DNA from: Sediminimonas sp.
GTDB lineage: Bacteria > Pseudomonadota > Alphaproteobacteria > Rhodobacterales > Rhodobacteraceae
Assembly: GCF_024637375.1 (NCBI RefSeq)
Contig: NZ_JAGXFK010000088.1
Location: forward strand, 39,353-103,352
Reading direction: 5' to 3'
Length of the DNA stretch: 64,000 nucleotides
In this document: positions 19,655 to 30,041 of the stretch, in pieces
How the letters are laid out: each line of letters opens with the position of its first letter
Numbering within the stretch: position 1 is the stretch's first letter
The notes under the pieces: generated by a model
Database searches by the model: none
What the model saw: only the letters and a program-made list of their open reading frames with translations
What the model was told of the DNA's origin: nothing
Program-made: the position numbers and the translations under genes

Positions 19655-20197
19655 TTAAAATACGAACAGCGCTAGTGCGTATCCGTCTACTTCTGATTGA
19701 TTGGAGGTGTTGAAGCGAACAACTCTTTTGGTGGCATTGCCATCGAGTTCCCAAAGCATGGTTGTCTGGTCTGGTGTCGTGGAAGCCCTGTCCGGCGAGC
19801 TTAAGAACATCTGCGTTACAAGGTCACCTTGAGCAATCTTCGCGTTGCCGCCGAGGACAACGAACGCACATACACGCTTTGTGTCTGGGAATACTTTGGA
19901 AGCGGAGCCTATAGAAAAAAAGGCGATTCTTTCAGGGCTTTCAGTAACGTTCCAAAACACAACAGAGTCGCCGGTCAAAGCTTCCAGTTCTTGCTTAACA
20001 CCCATTGTTACAGATGGATCCACGAAATCGTTTTCCGAGTAACCAAGTGATCTTGCTTCTTGCTTTGCTGCTTCATTCGATTGGAAATGATGCGCGCACA
20101 CATCTACAAAGTCCGAGATAAGCGTGTCGGCATTAGTCTCCGATGGAAGACCTATGATTTGTACGCTTGAGACTATTGCAAGTAGCGTAGTGCGCAC
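19655..20197 (-). CDS. Orphan probable secreted protein inserted between sucC and sucD
   Basis: 180 residues starting at a GTG ([16 protein letters not shown]...), with a weak N-terminal signal-like segment and a possible cleavage after Ala-23. The remainder is a soluble, mixed alpha/beta-like sequence with two cysteines (CAHHF, RVCAF) and no family I can name with confidence. Composition is AT-rich compared with sucC and sucD on either side. AAGGGG of the sucC 3' end can act as ribosome site, so it is probably translated from the sucCD mRNA. It ends 17 bases before sucD. Horizontal acquisition is inferred. Confidence 0.65.
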   Translation of the reverse strand: MRTTLLAIVSSVQIIGLPSETNADTLISDFVDVCAHHFQSNEAAKQEARSLGYSENDFVDPSVTMGVKQELEALTGDSVVFWNVTESPERIAFFSIGSASKVFPDTKRVCAFVVLGGNAKIAQGDLVTQMFLSSPDRASTTPDQTTMLWELDGNATKRVVRFNTSNQSEVDGYALALFVF

Positions 20198-20201
20198 CGG
20201 C

Positions 20202-21395
20202 TTACCCCTTCACCGCTTTCACGATCTTTTCGGCGGCATCGCTGAGGTTGTCAGCCGCGATGACGTTCAGGCCGGAGGAGTTGATGATCTCCTTGCCCTG
20301 TTCGACGTTGGTGCCTTCAAGGCGCACCACCAGCGGCACGTCGAGGCCCACATCCTTGACCGCGGCGACAACGCCCTCGGCGATGACGTCGCAGCGCATG
20401 ATGCCGCCGAAGATGTTGACCAGGATGCCTTTGACGTTGCCGTCGCTGGTGATGATCTTGAACGCCTCGGTCACCTTGTCCTTGGTGGCGCCGCCGCCCA
20501 CGTCGAGGAAGTTCGCCGGCTCCGCGCCATAGAGCTTGATGATGTCCATCGTCGCCATGGCGAGGCCGGCGCCGTTGACCATGCAGCCGATTTCACCATC
20601 CAGCGCGATGTAGTTGAGGTCGTACTTGCTGGCTTCCAGTTCCTTGGGGTCTTCCTCGGACTCGTCGCGCAGGCTGGCGATGTCGTCGTGCCGGTAGAGC
20701 GCGTTGGAATCGAAGCCAAGCTTGGCGTCGAGCACCTTCAGCGCGCCCGTGTCGGTCACGATCAGCGGGTTGATTTCCAGCATCTCCATGTCCTTCTCGA
20801 CGAAGGCGCGGTAGAGGGTGCCCATCAGCCCGACGCATTGCTTGATCTGCTTGCCTTCCAGGCCGAGCGCGAAGGCGATGCGACGCCCGTGGAAGGGCTG
20901 GTACCCGGTGGCCGGGTCAACGCTGAACGACAGGATCTTTTCGGGGGTGTTGGCGGCGACGTCCTCGATATCCACGCCGCCCTCGGTCGAGCAGACAAAG
21001 GAAACGCGGCTGCTCTGGCGATCGACCAGCAGCGCGAGGTAGAATTCACTTTCGATGCCGCTGCCGTCCTCGATATAGACGCGGCCAACCTGCTTGCCCG
21101 TGGGGCCGGTCTGGTGAGTCACGAGCGTGCGGCCGAGCATCTTCTTGGCTTCCTCGGCGGCTTCCTCGACCGATTTGGCCAGTCGCACACCGCCCTTGTC
21201 GCCGGCGCCTGCTTCCTTGAAGTGGCCCTTGCCGCGGCCGCCGGCGTGAATCTGCGCCTTCACCACCCACAGCGGACCGTCCAGTTCGCCGGCGGCGGTT
21301 TTCGCTTCCTCGGCCCTGAACACAACGCGCCCGTCCGAGACCGGGGCCCCGTAGGAACGCAGCAGCGCCTTCGCCTGATATTCATGGATATTCAT
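20202..21395 (-). CDS. sucC: Succinyl-CoA synthetase beta subunit (ADP/GDP-forming)
   Basis: 397 residues with an ATP-grasp domain at the N-terminus ([20 protein letters not shown]) and the flavodoxin-like C-terminal region ([13 protein letters not shown]). It binds nucleotide and completes the active site of SucD. I chose the ATG at 21395, which gives the typical MNIHEYQ start. Two TGTGATCACA palindromes lie 107-137 bp upstream. Confidence 0.96.
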   Translation of the reverse strand: MNIHEYQAKALLRSYGAPVSDGRVVFRAEEAKTAAGELDGPLWVVKAQIHAGGRGKGHFKEAGAGDKGGVRLAKSVEEAAEEAKKMLGRTLVTHQTGPTGKQVGRVYIEDGSGIESEFYLALLVDRQSSRVSFVCSTEGGVDIEDVAANTPEKILSFSVDPATGYQPFHGRRIAFALGLEGKQIKQCVGLMGTLYRAFVEKDMEMLEINPLIVTDTGALKVLDAKLGFDSNALYRHDDIASLRDESEEDPKELEASKYDLNYIALDGEIGCMVNGAGLAMATMDIIKLYGAEPANFLDVGGGATKDKVTEAFKIITSDGNVKGILVNIFGGIMRCDVIAEGVVAAVKDVGLDVPLVVRLEGTNVEQGKEIINSSGLNVIAADNLSDAAEKIVKAVKG

Positions 21396-21501
21396 GAAAC
21401 TGTCCCGTATTGCTGACTTTGCCCGATATAGGCACAAGCCGGGCCGGAACATAAACGCTTTTCTGTCCTGAGCGGGGGGAATGGACGCGAAATTCGTGAT
21501 T

Positions 21502-21532
21502 TGTGATCACAGCCTTCAAGCGTGTGATCACA
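21502..21532. promoter_or_regulatory. Paired TGTGATCACA operators upstream of sucC
   Basis: Perfect 10 bp palindromes TGTGATCACA at 21502-21511 and 21523-21532, with centres 21 bp apart (two helical turns). The same pair with the same spacing stands upstream of sdhC. The arrangement fits cooperative binding of two dimers, for example of a GntR-family regulator such as AkgR, which is reported to control TCA genes in Rhodobacter. The regulator identity is an inference. Confidence 0.7.
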
Positions 21533-21646
21533 TGATCCCCGGATGTGGCGTCTTGTCGCGCCGTTTGCCGGGCCTGCGCGGTTTCGCGAATCGTAACAGC
21601 GACAATCACTTGCCATTGTGCGCCCGGCATTGTCGCCGCGCGATCG

Positions 21647-21676
21647 AAAAAGGGCGCCCGTGGCGGGGCGCCCTTT
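21647..21676 (-). terminator. Rho-independent terminator after mdh
   Basis: Perfect stem AAAGGGCGCCC / GGGCGCCCTTT (21649-21659 and 21666-21676) with a 6-base loop. In the mdh direction it ends in five T residues (21651 to 21647). It lies 29 bp after the mdh stop and separates mdh from the sucC transcript. Confidence 0.85.
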
Positions 21677-21704
21677 GCCGAGGTCGTGGCCGTTCGCGCC
21701 CGGC

Positions 21705-22784
<1,080 letters not shown>

Positions 22785-22821
22785 CTAAGGCGGGGGTCGG
22801 ACAGGACTCTTCAGGAACCCG

Positions 22822-23577
22822 ATGTTGCAGCCGGATATCGCATTTTTCGCCGTCGCGGCGCCGGCCGTGGTGTTCGCGGGCGTATCGAAAGGCGGTTTCG
22901 GGTCGGGGGCGGCCTTTGCCGCGGCGTCGATTCTCGCGCTCGTGGTGCCACCGGGGCAGGCGCTGGGGGTGATGTTGCCATTGCTGATGCTTATCGATCT
23001 GGCGACCTTGCGCCCGTACTGGCGACGGTGGAGCTGGCCCGACGCGCGGTTGCTGATCCTCGGCGCGCTGCCGGGCGTGATACTGGGGGCGGCGCTTTAC
23101 CGGGTGGCGAACGACGATCTGCTTCGGCTGTTGATCGGGGCGATCTCGATCGGGTTCGTGGCCTGGCAACTGGCGCGCCGCGGGGGCTGGCGCGTTGCGC
23201 GAACGCGGCCGATACCTGCGTGGGGCGGGGCACTGGCGGGCGCTGTCGCGGGGTTCACCAGTTTCGTCAGTCACGCCGGCGGGCCGCCCGCGGCGGTCTG
23301 GCTGCTGTCACGCGGGCTGGACAAGACGCGGTTCCAGGCGACCACCGTGATCGTTTTCTGGGCCGTCAACATCATGAAATTCGTGCCCTACGCGTTCCTG
23401 GGGATATTCACCTGGCGCAGCCTCGCGGTTGACCTGGTGTTGGCGCCTTTCGCGCTTCTGGGCGCGTGGCTTGGGGTTCTGGCGCACCGGCGCGTGCCGG
23501 AATCGGTATTTTTCACCATCACATATGTTTTGCTGTTGCTGACCGGGGCCAAGCTGATCGTTGACGCGCTGACGTGA
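22822..23577 (+). CDS. TSUP (TauE/SafE) family permease
   Basis: 251 residues with about seven membrane helices. The repeated TSUP motif is seen as SKGGFGSGAAF near residue 22 and FTSFVSHAGGPPAAVWLL near 145. These permeases move organosulfur or small organic anions. It is divergent from mdh (154 bp between) and 167 bp before the malyl-CoA gene. The substrate is unknown; a C4 or acyl-related anion would fit the neighbours but nothing in the sequence proves it. Confidence 0.88.
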   Translation: MLQPDIAFFAVAAPAVVFAGVSKGGFGSGAAFAAASILALVVPPGQALGVMLPLLMLIDLATLRPYWRRWSWPDARLLILGALPGVILGAALYRVANDDLLRLLIGAISIGFVAWQLARRGGWRVARTRPIPAWGGALAGAVAGFTSFVSHAGGPPAAVWLLSRGLDKTRFQATTVIVFWAVNIMKFVPYAFLGIFTWRSLAVDLVLAPFALLGAWLGVLAHRRVPESVFFTITYVLLLLTGAKLIVDALT

Positions 23578-23744
23578 TCGCCGTGGCAGGGCGCGCGTGC
23601 CCGTCGCGGGTGCGACGGGCGGGTGATGCTGATCACATGCGGCACGCCCTCGTCGGGGACGGTTGCTGCGCCGCGGCAGATCGGCCCTTGAATTTTTCTG
23701 AGAAAACGTGACAGTCCGGCGCAAGATAATTTCGGGAGAGACTC

Positions 23745-24596
23745 ATGGAAATCGACGCCCGCCCCTATCGTTCGGTGCTCTACATTCCCGCCTCCAAGGA
23801 GCGCGCGCTCGACAAGGCGCGCAGCCTGCCAGTCGATGCGATCATTTTCGACCTGGAGGACGCGGTCAGCATTGATGCCAAGGATGACGCGCGCCAGACG
23901 CTGGCCGCCGCCCTGGCCGAGGGCGGGTATGGCAACCGCGCGCGGATCGTGCGGATCAACGGGTTAGAGACGCCGTGGGGTGCGGACGACGTGGCCGCGC
24001 TGGGCGGCGCGGATGTCGATGCCGTGCTGCTGCCCAAGGCGGGCGCCGCGGCGGACGTGCAGGCGCTGGCCGAAATGCTGCCCCGCAATGTGCCGATCTG
24101 GGCGATGATCGAGACGCCGCAGGGCGTGTTGAACGCCGCCGAGATCGCGGCGCATCCGCGCCTTGCGGGGTTCGTCGCGGGCACCAACGACCTGGCGAAG
24201 GAGCTGAACTGCCGCCACCGGCCCGACCGCCTGCCGTTGCAGGCGGCGTTGCAGACCATGCTGCTGGCCGCGCGCGCCCATGACGTGGTCGCGGTGGACG
24301 GGGTCTACAACCAGTTCAAGGACGAGGAAGGCCTGCGCGCCGAGTGCGCGCAGGGCCGCGACCTGGGCTTTGACGGCAAGACGCTGATTCACCCGGCGCA
24401 GGTCGAGATCGCCAACGCCGCCTTTTCGCCGTCGCAAGACGAGGTTGACCTTGCACACCGGCAGATCGCTGCATTCGAAGACGCGCAGAAGACCGGGCAG
24501 GGTGTTGCCGTGGTGGACGGGCAGATCGTGGAAAACCTGCATGTCGACACGGCGCGGCGAATCCTTGCCATGGCGTCCAGCGTCGCGTCCTTGTAA
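23745..24596 (+). CDS. mcl2: (3S)-malyl-CoA thioesterase, CitE family
   Basis: 283 residues of the CitE/HpcH barrel: RSVLYIPASKERALDKA at the start, the metal/CoA segment IFDLEDAV, MIETPQGV near residue 120 and FDGKTLIHPAQ near 210. In Rhodobacter sphaeroides the paralogue in this context (with mch and sdh) is Mcl2, which hydrolyses (3S)-malyl-CoA to malate, completing an apparent malate synthase. Alternatively it could be a lyase such as Mcl1; the shorter length and the position favour the thioesterase. It begins a probable operon with NnrU, DUF1737 and mch. GGGAGAG precedes the ATG. Confidence 0.82.
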   Translation: MEIDARPYRSVLYIPASKERALDKARSLPVDAIIFDLEDAVSIDAKDDARQTLAAALAEGGYGNRARIVRINGLETPWGADDVAALGGADVDAVLLPKAGAAADVQALAEMLPRNVPIWAMIETPQGVLNAAEIAAHPRLAGFVAGTNDLAKELNCRHRPDRLPLQAALQTMLLAARAHDVVAVDGVYNQFKDEEGLRAECAQGRDLGFDGKTLIHPAQVEIANAAFSPSQDEVDLAHRQIAAFEDAQKTGQGVAVVDGQIVENLHVDTARRILAMASSVASL

Positions 24597-24629
24597 CCTG
24601 TCCTCAGCCAGCCAGAACGGAGCGTCGCC

Positions 24630-25175
24630 ATGACCAATCTCATCCTCGGTGTGATCCTGTGGTCGGGATTTCACCTGTTCAAACGCCTTTTCCCCGAAGC
24701 GCGCGCCAAGATGGGCACGCGCGGCAAGGCGTTTGCCGCCATCGGAATTCTTGCCGGCCTGGTGCTTATGGTGATCGGCTATCGCGAGGCCGATGGCGCC
24801 TTTTTCTGGGGGCGTCACCCGGCGACGGCGGGGATCAACAACCTGCTGATGCTGCTTTCGGTCTACCTGTTCGCGGTCAGCGGGATGCAGACGCGGCTGG
24901 CCCGGCGGATGCGTCACCCGATGCTTGCCGGGGTCAAGGTCTGGGCCCTGGGGCACCTTCTGGTGAACGGCGACGTGCCTTCGTTCGTTCTGTTCGGCGG
25001 CTTGCTGGCGTGGGCGGTGGTCGAGATGATCGCGATCAACCGGGCCGAGCCGGAGTGGACCCCGCCGCCGCCGGCGCCGATGTCGCGTGAGGTGATCGCC
25101 GTGGTGGCGACGGTCGTGATCTATGGCGCGATCACGTTCATTCATACATGGCTTGGCTATTACCCGTTCGGATGA
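24630..25175 (+). CDS. NnrU family membrane protein
   Basis: 181 residues, about five membrane helices, with the family features HPATAGINNLLMLLSVYLFA and RHPMLAGVKVWALGHLLVNG. NnrU proteins are encoded near nitrite and nitric oxide reductase genes in some denitrifiers, but also widely elsewhere, and their activity is unknown. It is placed between mcl2 and mch, with 33 bp from mcl2, as in relatives. Confidence 0.88.
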   Translation: MTNLILGVILWSGFHLFKRLFPEARAKMGTRGKAFAAIGILAGLVLMVIGYREADGAFFWGRHPATAGINNLLMLLSVYLFAVSGMQTRLARRMRHPMLAGVKVWALGHLLVNGDVPSFVLFGGLLAWAVVEMIAINRAEPEWTPPPPAPMSREVIAVVATVVIYGAITFIHTWLGYYPFG

Positions 25176-25180
25176 GGGCG

Positions 25181-25384
25181 ATGAAACTCTACCGCTTTTT
25201 GAGTGCCGACGACACGTCCGCGTTTTGCCACAAGGTGACCGAGGCGCTGAACCAGGGCTGGGAGCTCTACGGCAGTCCGACCTACGCTTATGATGGCACC
25301 AATGGCGTGATGCGCTGCGGTCAGGCGGTAACGAAAGATGCCGAGGGCGCCTATACCCCCGACCTGAAACTCGGAGACCAGTAA
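25181..25384 (+). CDS. DUF1737 protein
   Basis: 67 residues, MKLYRFLSADDTSAFCHKVT..., ending GQAVTKDAEGAYTPDLKLGD. This is the DUF1737 family of small cytosolic proteins of unknown function. I chose the ATG at 25181 because homologues begin MKLYR; an ATG at 25172 overlapping the NnrU stop would add three residues. The next gene starts 2 bases after the stop. Confidence 0.85.
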   Translation: MKLYRFLSADDTSAFCHKVTEALNQGWELYGSPTYAYDGTNGVMRCGQAVTKDAEGAYTPDLKLGDQ

Positions 25385-25386
25385 CC

Positions 25387-26418
25387 ATGGCCAAGACGAA
25401 CGCCGGCCGCTTTTTCGAAGACTACCGGTTGGGTGAGGTCATCCGCCATGCCGTGCCGCGGACCGTGGGCAGCGGTGAGCGGGCGCTCTATCACGCGCTC
25501 TACCCCGCGCGGCATGCGCTTCATTCATCGGACACGTTCGCCCGCGCCTGTGGTCTGCCGGCAAGCCCGCTGGACGATCTGGCGGCGTTCCATGTCGTGT
25601 TCGGCAAGACGGTGCCCGACATCTCGCTCAACGCCGTCGCCAACCTGGGCTATGCCGAGGGCCGCTGGCTGCGCCCGGTATGGCCGGGCGATACGCTCAG
25701 GGCCGAATCAGAGGTGATCGGGCTCAAGCAGAACTCGAACGGCAAGTCCGGCGTGGTCTGGGTGCGCACGCGCGGCTTCAACCAGCACGGCGAGGGGGTG
25801 CTGAGCTATGTCAGGTGGGTGATGGTGCGCAAGCGCGACCCCGAGGCCCCGGCCCCCGAGGCGAACGTGCCGGAACTCAAGCCCGCGCTCGCCGCTGCCG
25901 ATCTTGACGTGCCTGAGGGGCTGGATTTCTCGGGCTATGATTTCGACCTTGCCGGCGAGCCGCACCGCGCGTCCGACTACAGGGTCGGCGAGCAGATCGA
26001 CCATGTCGATGGTGTCACCGTCGAGCAGGCCGAGCACATGATCGCCACGCGCCTTTGGCAGAACACCGCCAAGGTACATTTCGACGCCACCTTCCGCCCC
26101 GACGGGCAGCGCCTGATTTACGGCGGGCATGTGATCTCGATGGCGCGCGCGCTGTCCTTCAACGGGCTGGCCAACGCGCAGATGATCGTGGGGCTCAACG
26201 GCGGGGCGCATGCCAACCCGTGTTTCGCAGGCCAGACGATAAAGGCGTGGTCCGAGGTGCTCGACATTGCCGACACCGCCGCCCCGAACGTTGCGGCGAT
26301 GCGGTTGCGGCTGGTCGCGACCTCGGGCGGTGCCCCGTTCCGACTCAGGGACGATGACGGCAAGTACCTGCCCGAGGTTCTGCTTGATCTCGATTACTGG
26401 GCGCTGGTGCCATGCTGA
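25387..26418 (+). CDS. mch: Mesaconyl-CoA hydratase (beta-methylmalyl-CoA dehydratase)
   Basis: A 343-residue double hot-dog MaoC-type hydratase beginning MAKTNAGRFFEDYRLGEVIR. FFEDY, SGERALYHALYPARHALHSS and the second half RLIYGGHVISMARALSFNG are characteristic of the alphaproteobacterial Mch. It interconverts mesaconyl-C1-CoA and beta-methylmalyl-CoA in the ethylmalonyl-CoA pathway. It is in line with mcl2 upstream and sdhC downstream, the same order as in Rhodobacter sphaeroides. GGAG lies 9 bases before the ATG. Confidence 0.92.
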   Translation: MAKTNAGRFFEDYRLGEVIRHAVPRTVGSGERALYHALYPARHALHSSDTFARACGLPASPLDDLAAFHVVFGKTVPDISLNAVANLGYAEGRWLRPVWPGDTLRAESEVIGLKQNSNGKSGVVWVRTRGFNQHGEGVLSYVRWVMVRKRDPEAPAPEANVPELKPALAAADLDVPEGLDFSGYDFDLAGEPHRASDYRVGEQIDHVDGVTVEQAEHMIATRLWQNTAKVHFDATFRPDGQRLIYGGHVISMARALSFNGLANAQMIVGLNGGAHANPCFAGQTIKAWSEVLDIADTAAPNVAAMRLRLVATSGGAPFRLRDDDGKYLPEVLLDLDYWALVPC

Positions 26419-26422
26419 GGTT

Positions 26423-26453
26423 TGTGATCACGTCGCGGCCGCAAGTGATCACA
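26423..26453. promoter_or_regulatory. Paired TGTGATCACA-type operators upstream of sdhC
   Basis: TGTGATCACG at 26423-26432 and AGTGATCACA at 26444-26453; centres are 21 bp apart, identical to the sucC pair. The whole block is itself symmetric, TTTGTGATCAC...GTGATCACAAA. It lies 141-171 bp before the sdhC start, directly after the mch stop. Confidence 0.7.
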
Positions 26454-26593
26454 AATCCCGGCGATCCCTGAGCCAAGCCCGATTTTTCCGCCGCGTGGGG
26501 CTGTGCTGGCGTGACAATGGCGCTAGAAAATTGCACAACTCTGCCAGGAAAGGCGCGTATGCAATCGCGTGCATAACCGAAAGGGACGAACCC

Positions 26594-26977
26594 ATGGCCG
26601 ATGCGAAACCCGTCGAGCGCCCGCTCTCGCCGCATCTTCAGATCTACCGCCCGCAGTTGACCTCGATCACGTCGATCCTGACCCGGATCACCGGTAACGC
26701 GCTGATCGTCGCTGCATTTCTGGTGGTGTGGTGGCTGCTCGCCGCTGCCACGAGCCCCGAGTATTTCGCGACCGCCGATGCAGTGATCACATCCTGGTTC
26801 GGCGATCTGGTGATGACGTTGTCGCTGTGGGCCGTCTGGTACCATTACCTTGCCGGGTTGCGGCACCTGTATTTCGACGCCGGCCACGGGCTCGACATTC
26901 CGACCGCGGAAAAGCTGGGCTGGGTGCTGATCATCGGCTCTGTCGTCCTGACCGTCATTACCCTGCTCGTGATCTGA
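26594..26977 (+). CDS. sdhC: Succinate dehydrogenase cytochrome b556 subunit
   Basis: A 127-residue membrane anchor with three helices. SPHLQIYRPQLTSITSILTR is the conserved quinone-site N-terminus and HYLAGLRHLYFD carries the haem-ligand histidine region. SdhC with SdhD binds haem b and ubiquinone. AAGGGA precedes the ATG at 26594. First gene of sdhCDAB. Confidence 0.95.
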   Translation: MADAKPVERPLSPHLQIYRPQLTSITSILTRITGNALIVAAFLVVWWLLAAATSPEYFATADAVITSWFGDLVMTLSLWAVWYHYLAGLRHLYFDAGHGLDIPTAEKLGWVLIIGSVVLTVITLLVI

Positions 26978-26988
26978 GGAGACCGGCA

Positions 26989-27360
26989 ATGCGTTATCTG
27001 ACCGCCCGCAAACGTGCCGAGGGCAAGGGCGCCTCGGGCACTGGAACGGAACACCATTGGTACATGCAGCTCAGCGCCGTTGGCCTGGCCCTGATCGTGC
27101 CGACTTTCCTTTACGTCATCGGCAACGCCCTGGGGAGCAGCTACGAGGTGGTCGTCGAGACGTTCTCGCGCCCGGTTCCGGTGTTGCTGACCGGCCTTGT
27201 CGTCGTGTTCGGGTTGCAGCACTTCCGCAAGGGCGCGAAGATCATGATCGAGGATTACACCCGCGGCGTGACGCGCAAGGCGCTGATCATCTTCCTGGTC
27301 GTTTTCACCTACGGGCTGACGGCGACCGCCCTTTATGCCCTGGCCAAGCTCGCGTTGTAA
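26989..27360 (+). CDS. sdhD: Succinate dehydrogenase hydrophobic membrane anchor subunit
   Basis: 123 residues with three helices. The histidine haem ligand is likely in the FGLQHFRKGAKIMIEDY segment. It starts MRYLTARKRAEGKGASGTGT, as in alphaproteobacterial SdhD. TGAGGAGA lies just before the start, and the stop is 12 bases before sdhA. Confidence 0.94.
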   Translation: MRYLTARKRAEGKGASGTGTEHHWYMQLSAVGLALIVPTFLYVIGNALGSSYEVVVETFSRPVPVLLTGLVVVFGLQHFRKGAKIMIEDYTRGVTRKALIIFLVVFTYGLTATALYALAKLAL

Positions 27361-27372
27361 GGAACCGCAAAC

Positions 27373-29178
27373 ATGTCAGCATACGAATACGAAACCCACG
27401 ATTACGATGTGGTCGTCGTCGGCGCCGGTGGCGCGGGCCTGCGCGCGACGCTCGGCATGGCCGAACAGGGGCTGCGTACCGCGTGCGTCACCAAGGTCTT
27501 TCCGACGCGCAGCCACACCGTCGCCGCGCAGGGCGGCATCGCGGCAAGCCTGGGCAACATGGGGCCCGACAACTGGCAGTGGCACATGTACGACACGGTC
27601 AAGGGCAGCGACTGGCTGGGCGACACCGACGCGATGGAGTATCTCGCGCGCGAGGCGCCCAAGGCGGTTTACGAACTGGAGCACTACGGCGTTCCGTTTT
27701 CGCGCACCGAGGAGGGCAATATCTACCAGCGGCCGTTCGGCGGGCATACCACCGAGTTCGGCGAGGGCCCCCCGGTACAGCGGACCTGCGCCGCTGCCGA
27801 CCGTACCGGCCATGCCATTCTGCACACGCTTTATGGCCAGTCGCTCAAACAGAAGGCCGAGTTCTTTGTCGAGTACTTCGCCATCGACCTGATCATGTCG
27901 GATGAAGGCGCCTGCACCGGTGTGGTTTGCTGGAAACTGGACGATGGTTCGATTCACGTCTTCAACGCCAAGTCAGTGGTTCTGGCGACCGGGGGCTATG
28001 GCCGCGCCTACTTCAACTGTACGTCCGCCCATACCTGTACCGGTGACGGTGGCGGCATGGTGGCGCGCGCCGGTCTTCCGTTGCAAGACATGGAATTCGT
28101 GCAGTTTCACCCCACCGGCGTTTACGGCCCCGGCATGCTGATCACCGAGGGTGCGCGCGGCGAGGGCGGCTATCTGACGAATTCCGAGGGCGAGCGATTC
28201 ATGGAGCGTTATGCGCCCACCTACAAGGATCTTGCCCCGCGTGACTATGTCAGCCGGTCCATGACTATCGAGATCCGTGAAGGGCGCGGGGTGGGCCCCA
28301 ACAAGGACCACATCCACCTGAACCTCAGCCACCTGCCGCCAGAGGCCCTGCAACTGCGCCTGCCGGGCATTTCGGAAACGGCGAAGATATTTGCCGACGT
28401 GGATGTCACCAAGGAACCGATCCCGGTGCTGCCCACGGTGCACTACAACATGGGGGGCATTCCCACCAACTACTGGGGCGAGGTTCTCAACCCCACCGCG
28501 GACGACCCCAATGCGGTGGTGCCCGGGCTGATGGCGGTGGGCGAGGCGGCTTGCGCCTCGGTGCACGGGGCGAACCGCCTCGGTTCCAACTCGCTGATCG
28601 ACCTGGTGGTGTTCGGGCGCGCCGCTGCCATCCGCGCCGGCAAGGTCGTCGATGCCGAGGCGGCGGTGCCGGAGACGAACAAGGCGCAGGTAGACAAGGC
28701 GCTCGATCGGTTCGACACGTTGCGCCATGCCGATGGCGCCGTGCCGACCGCCGAATTGCGGCTGGAAATGCAAAGGACCATGCAGGAAGACGCCGCCGTC
28801 TTCCGCACCGACGAGACGCTGGCCGATGGTGTGAAGAAGATGAAGGGCGTTGCGGCCAAGCTGGGCGATCTCAGGGTCACCGACCGGTCGCTTGTCTGGA
28901 ACTCCGACCTCATGGAGACGCTGGAACTCGCCAACCTGATGCCCAATGCACTGGCCACGATTTTCGGCGCCGAAGCGCGCAAGGAAAGCCGTGGCGCGCA
29001 CGCCTCGGAGGATCACCCGGACCGCGACGACAAGAACTGGCGTGTGCATACCATCGCCAGGGTAGCCGGCACCGGTGTCGACCTGGGCTATCGTCCCGTG
29101 ATCGCGGACCCGCTGACATCCGAGGACGCGGGCGGCATCAGCGTCAAAACGATTGCGCCCAAGGCGCGGACCTTCTGA
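27373..29178 (+). CDS. sdhA: Succinate dehydrogenase flavoprotein subunit
   Basis: 601 residues. The FAD dinucleotide fold GAGGAG is at 17-22, and the histidine for covalent FAD is H48 in [10 protein letters not shown]. Substrate-side residues lie in HPTGVYGPG and HTCTGDGGG. The C-terminal SdhA block [11 protein letters not shown] is present. It oxidises succinate to fumarate in the TCA cycle and feeds electrons to SdhB. Confidence 0.97.
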   Translation: MSAYEYETHDYDVVVVGAGGAGLRATLGMAEQGLRTACVTKVFPTRSHTVAAQGGIAASLGNMGPDNWQWHMYDTVKGSDWLGDTDAMEYLAREAPKAVYELEHYGVPFSRTEEGNIYQRPFGGHTTEFGEGPPVQRTCAAADRTGHAILHTLYGQSLKQKAEFFVEYFAIDLIMSDEGACTGVVCWKLDDGSIHVFNAKSVVLATGGYGRAYFNCTSAHTCTGDGGGMVARAGLPLQDMEFVQFHPTGVYGPGMLITEGARGEGGYLTNSEGERFMERYAPTYKDLAPRDYVSRSMTIEIREGRGVGPNKDHIHLNLSHLPPEALQLRLPGISETAKIFADVDVTKEPIPVLPTVHYNMGGIPTNYWGEVLNPTADDPNAVVPGLMAVGEAACASVHGANRLGSNSLIDLVVFGRAAAIRAGKVVDAEAAVPETNKAQVDKALDRFDTLRHADGAVPTAELRLEMQRTMQEDAAVFRTDETLADGVKKMKGVAAKLGDLRVTDRSLVWNSDLMETLELANLMPNALATIFGAEARKESRGAHASEDHPDRDDKNWRVHTIARVAGTGVDLGYRPVIADPLTSEDAGGISVKTIAPKARTF

Positions 29179-29189
29179 GGAGACAGGAC

Positions 29190-29969
29190 ATGGTTCAATT
29201 CACCCTCCCGAAGAATTCGAAGATCCGCACCGGCAAGACATGGCCCAAGCCCGCGGGCGGAAAGAACGTGCGCAAGTTCCAGATCTACCGCTGGAACCCG
29301 GACGATGGCGAAAATCCGCGCGTCGATACCTATTTCGTCGATATGGACGATTGCGGGCCGATGGTTCTGGATGCGCTTATCTACATCAAGAACAAGATCG
29401 ACCCGACGCTCACGTTCCGCCGGTCCTGCCGCGAGGGCATCTGCGGGTCGTGCGCGATGAATATCGACGGGATCAACACGCTGGCCTGCATCTACGGCAT
29501 GGACGAGATCAAGGGCGATGTGAAGATATACCCGCTGCCGCACTTGTCGGTGGTCAAGGATCTGATCCCGGACCTCACGCATTTCTATGCCCAGCATGAA
29601 AGCATCATGCCGTGGCTTGAGACCAAGACGCCCGCGCCGCAGAAGGAATGGAAGCAGTCGATTGAGGACCGCGAGAAGCTTGACGGACTCTATGAATGCG
29701 TCATGTGCGCCTGCTGCTCGACATCGTGCCCCAGCTATTGGTGGAACTCCGATCGCTATCTCGGGCCGGCGTCGCTGTTGCATGCCTATCGCTGGATCAT
29801 CGACAGCCGCGACGAGGCCACCGGCGAGCGGCTGGACGACCTTGAAGACCCGTTCAAGCTGTACCGGTGTCACACCATCATGAACTGCACCAAGACTTGC
29901 CCCAAGGGGCTCAACCCCGCCAAGGCAATCGCCGAGATCAAGAAAAAGATGGTCGATCGCGTCGTCTGA
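29190..29969 (+). CDS. sdhB: Succinate dehydrogenase iron-sulfur subunit
   Basis: 259 residues. The [2Fe-2S] ligands are in CREGICGSC (80, 85, 88) with a further cysteine near residue 100. The [4Fe-4S] and [3Fe-4S] ligands are in [13 protein letters not shown] and [17 protein letters not shown]. It carries electrons from SdhA to the quinone. A terminator follows 22 bp after the stop. Confidence 0.97.
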   Translation: MVQFTLPKNSKIRTGKTWPKPAGGKNVRKFQIYRWNPDDGENPRVDTYFVDMDDCGPMVLDALIYIKNKIDPTLTFRRSCREGICGSCAMNIDGINTLACIYGMDEIKGDVKIYPLPHLSVVKDLIPDLTHFYAQHESIMPWLETKTPAPQKEWKQSIEDREKLDGLYECVMCACCSTSCPSYWWNSDRYLGPASLLHAYRWIIDSRDEATGERLDDLEDPFKLYRCHTIMNCTKTCPKGLNPAKAIAEIKKKMVDRVV

Positions 29970-29991
29970 AAGCGCGGCGACAGGCCAAGCA

Positions 29992-30026
29992 ACGGCCCGG
30001 AGCGTGCTTCGGGCCGTTTCCCTTTT
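29992..30026 (+). terminator. Rho-independent terminator of the sdh operon
   Basis: Stem AACGGCCCG / CGGGCCGTT (29992-30000 and 30011-30019) with a 10-base loop, then T-rich TTTCCCTTTT. There is no T run in the minus direction, so it serves sdhB rather than the convergent lipoprotein gene. Confidence 0.8.
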
Positions 30027-30041
30027 CGCGGGCGGGGTGCC

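Larger units (their letters stand above)
21396..21704. other. 309 bp intergenic region between sucC and mdh
   Basis: No gene is visible. The region holds the sucC upstream sequence with two 10 bp palindromes and, at the other end, the mdh terminator. A clear -35/-10 pair for sucC was not found by eye. Confidence 0.8.

Noticed and set aside
23630..23637. TGATCACA before mcl2
   Set aside because: Only an 8-base match and no second copy at the 21 bp spacing.
26782..26791. AGTGATCACA inside sdhC
   Set aside because: Single copy without a partner at 21 bp, within coding sequence; may be chance.
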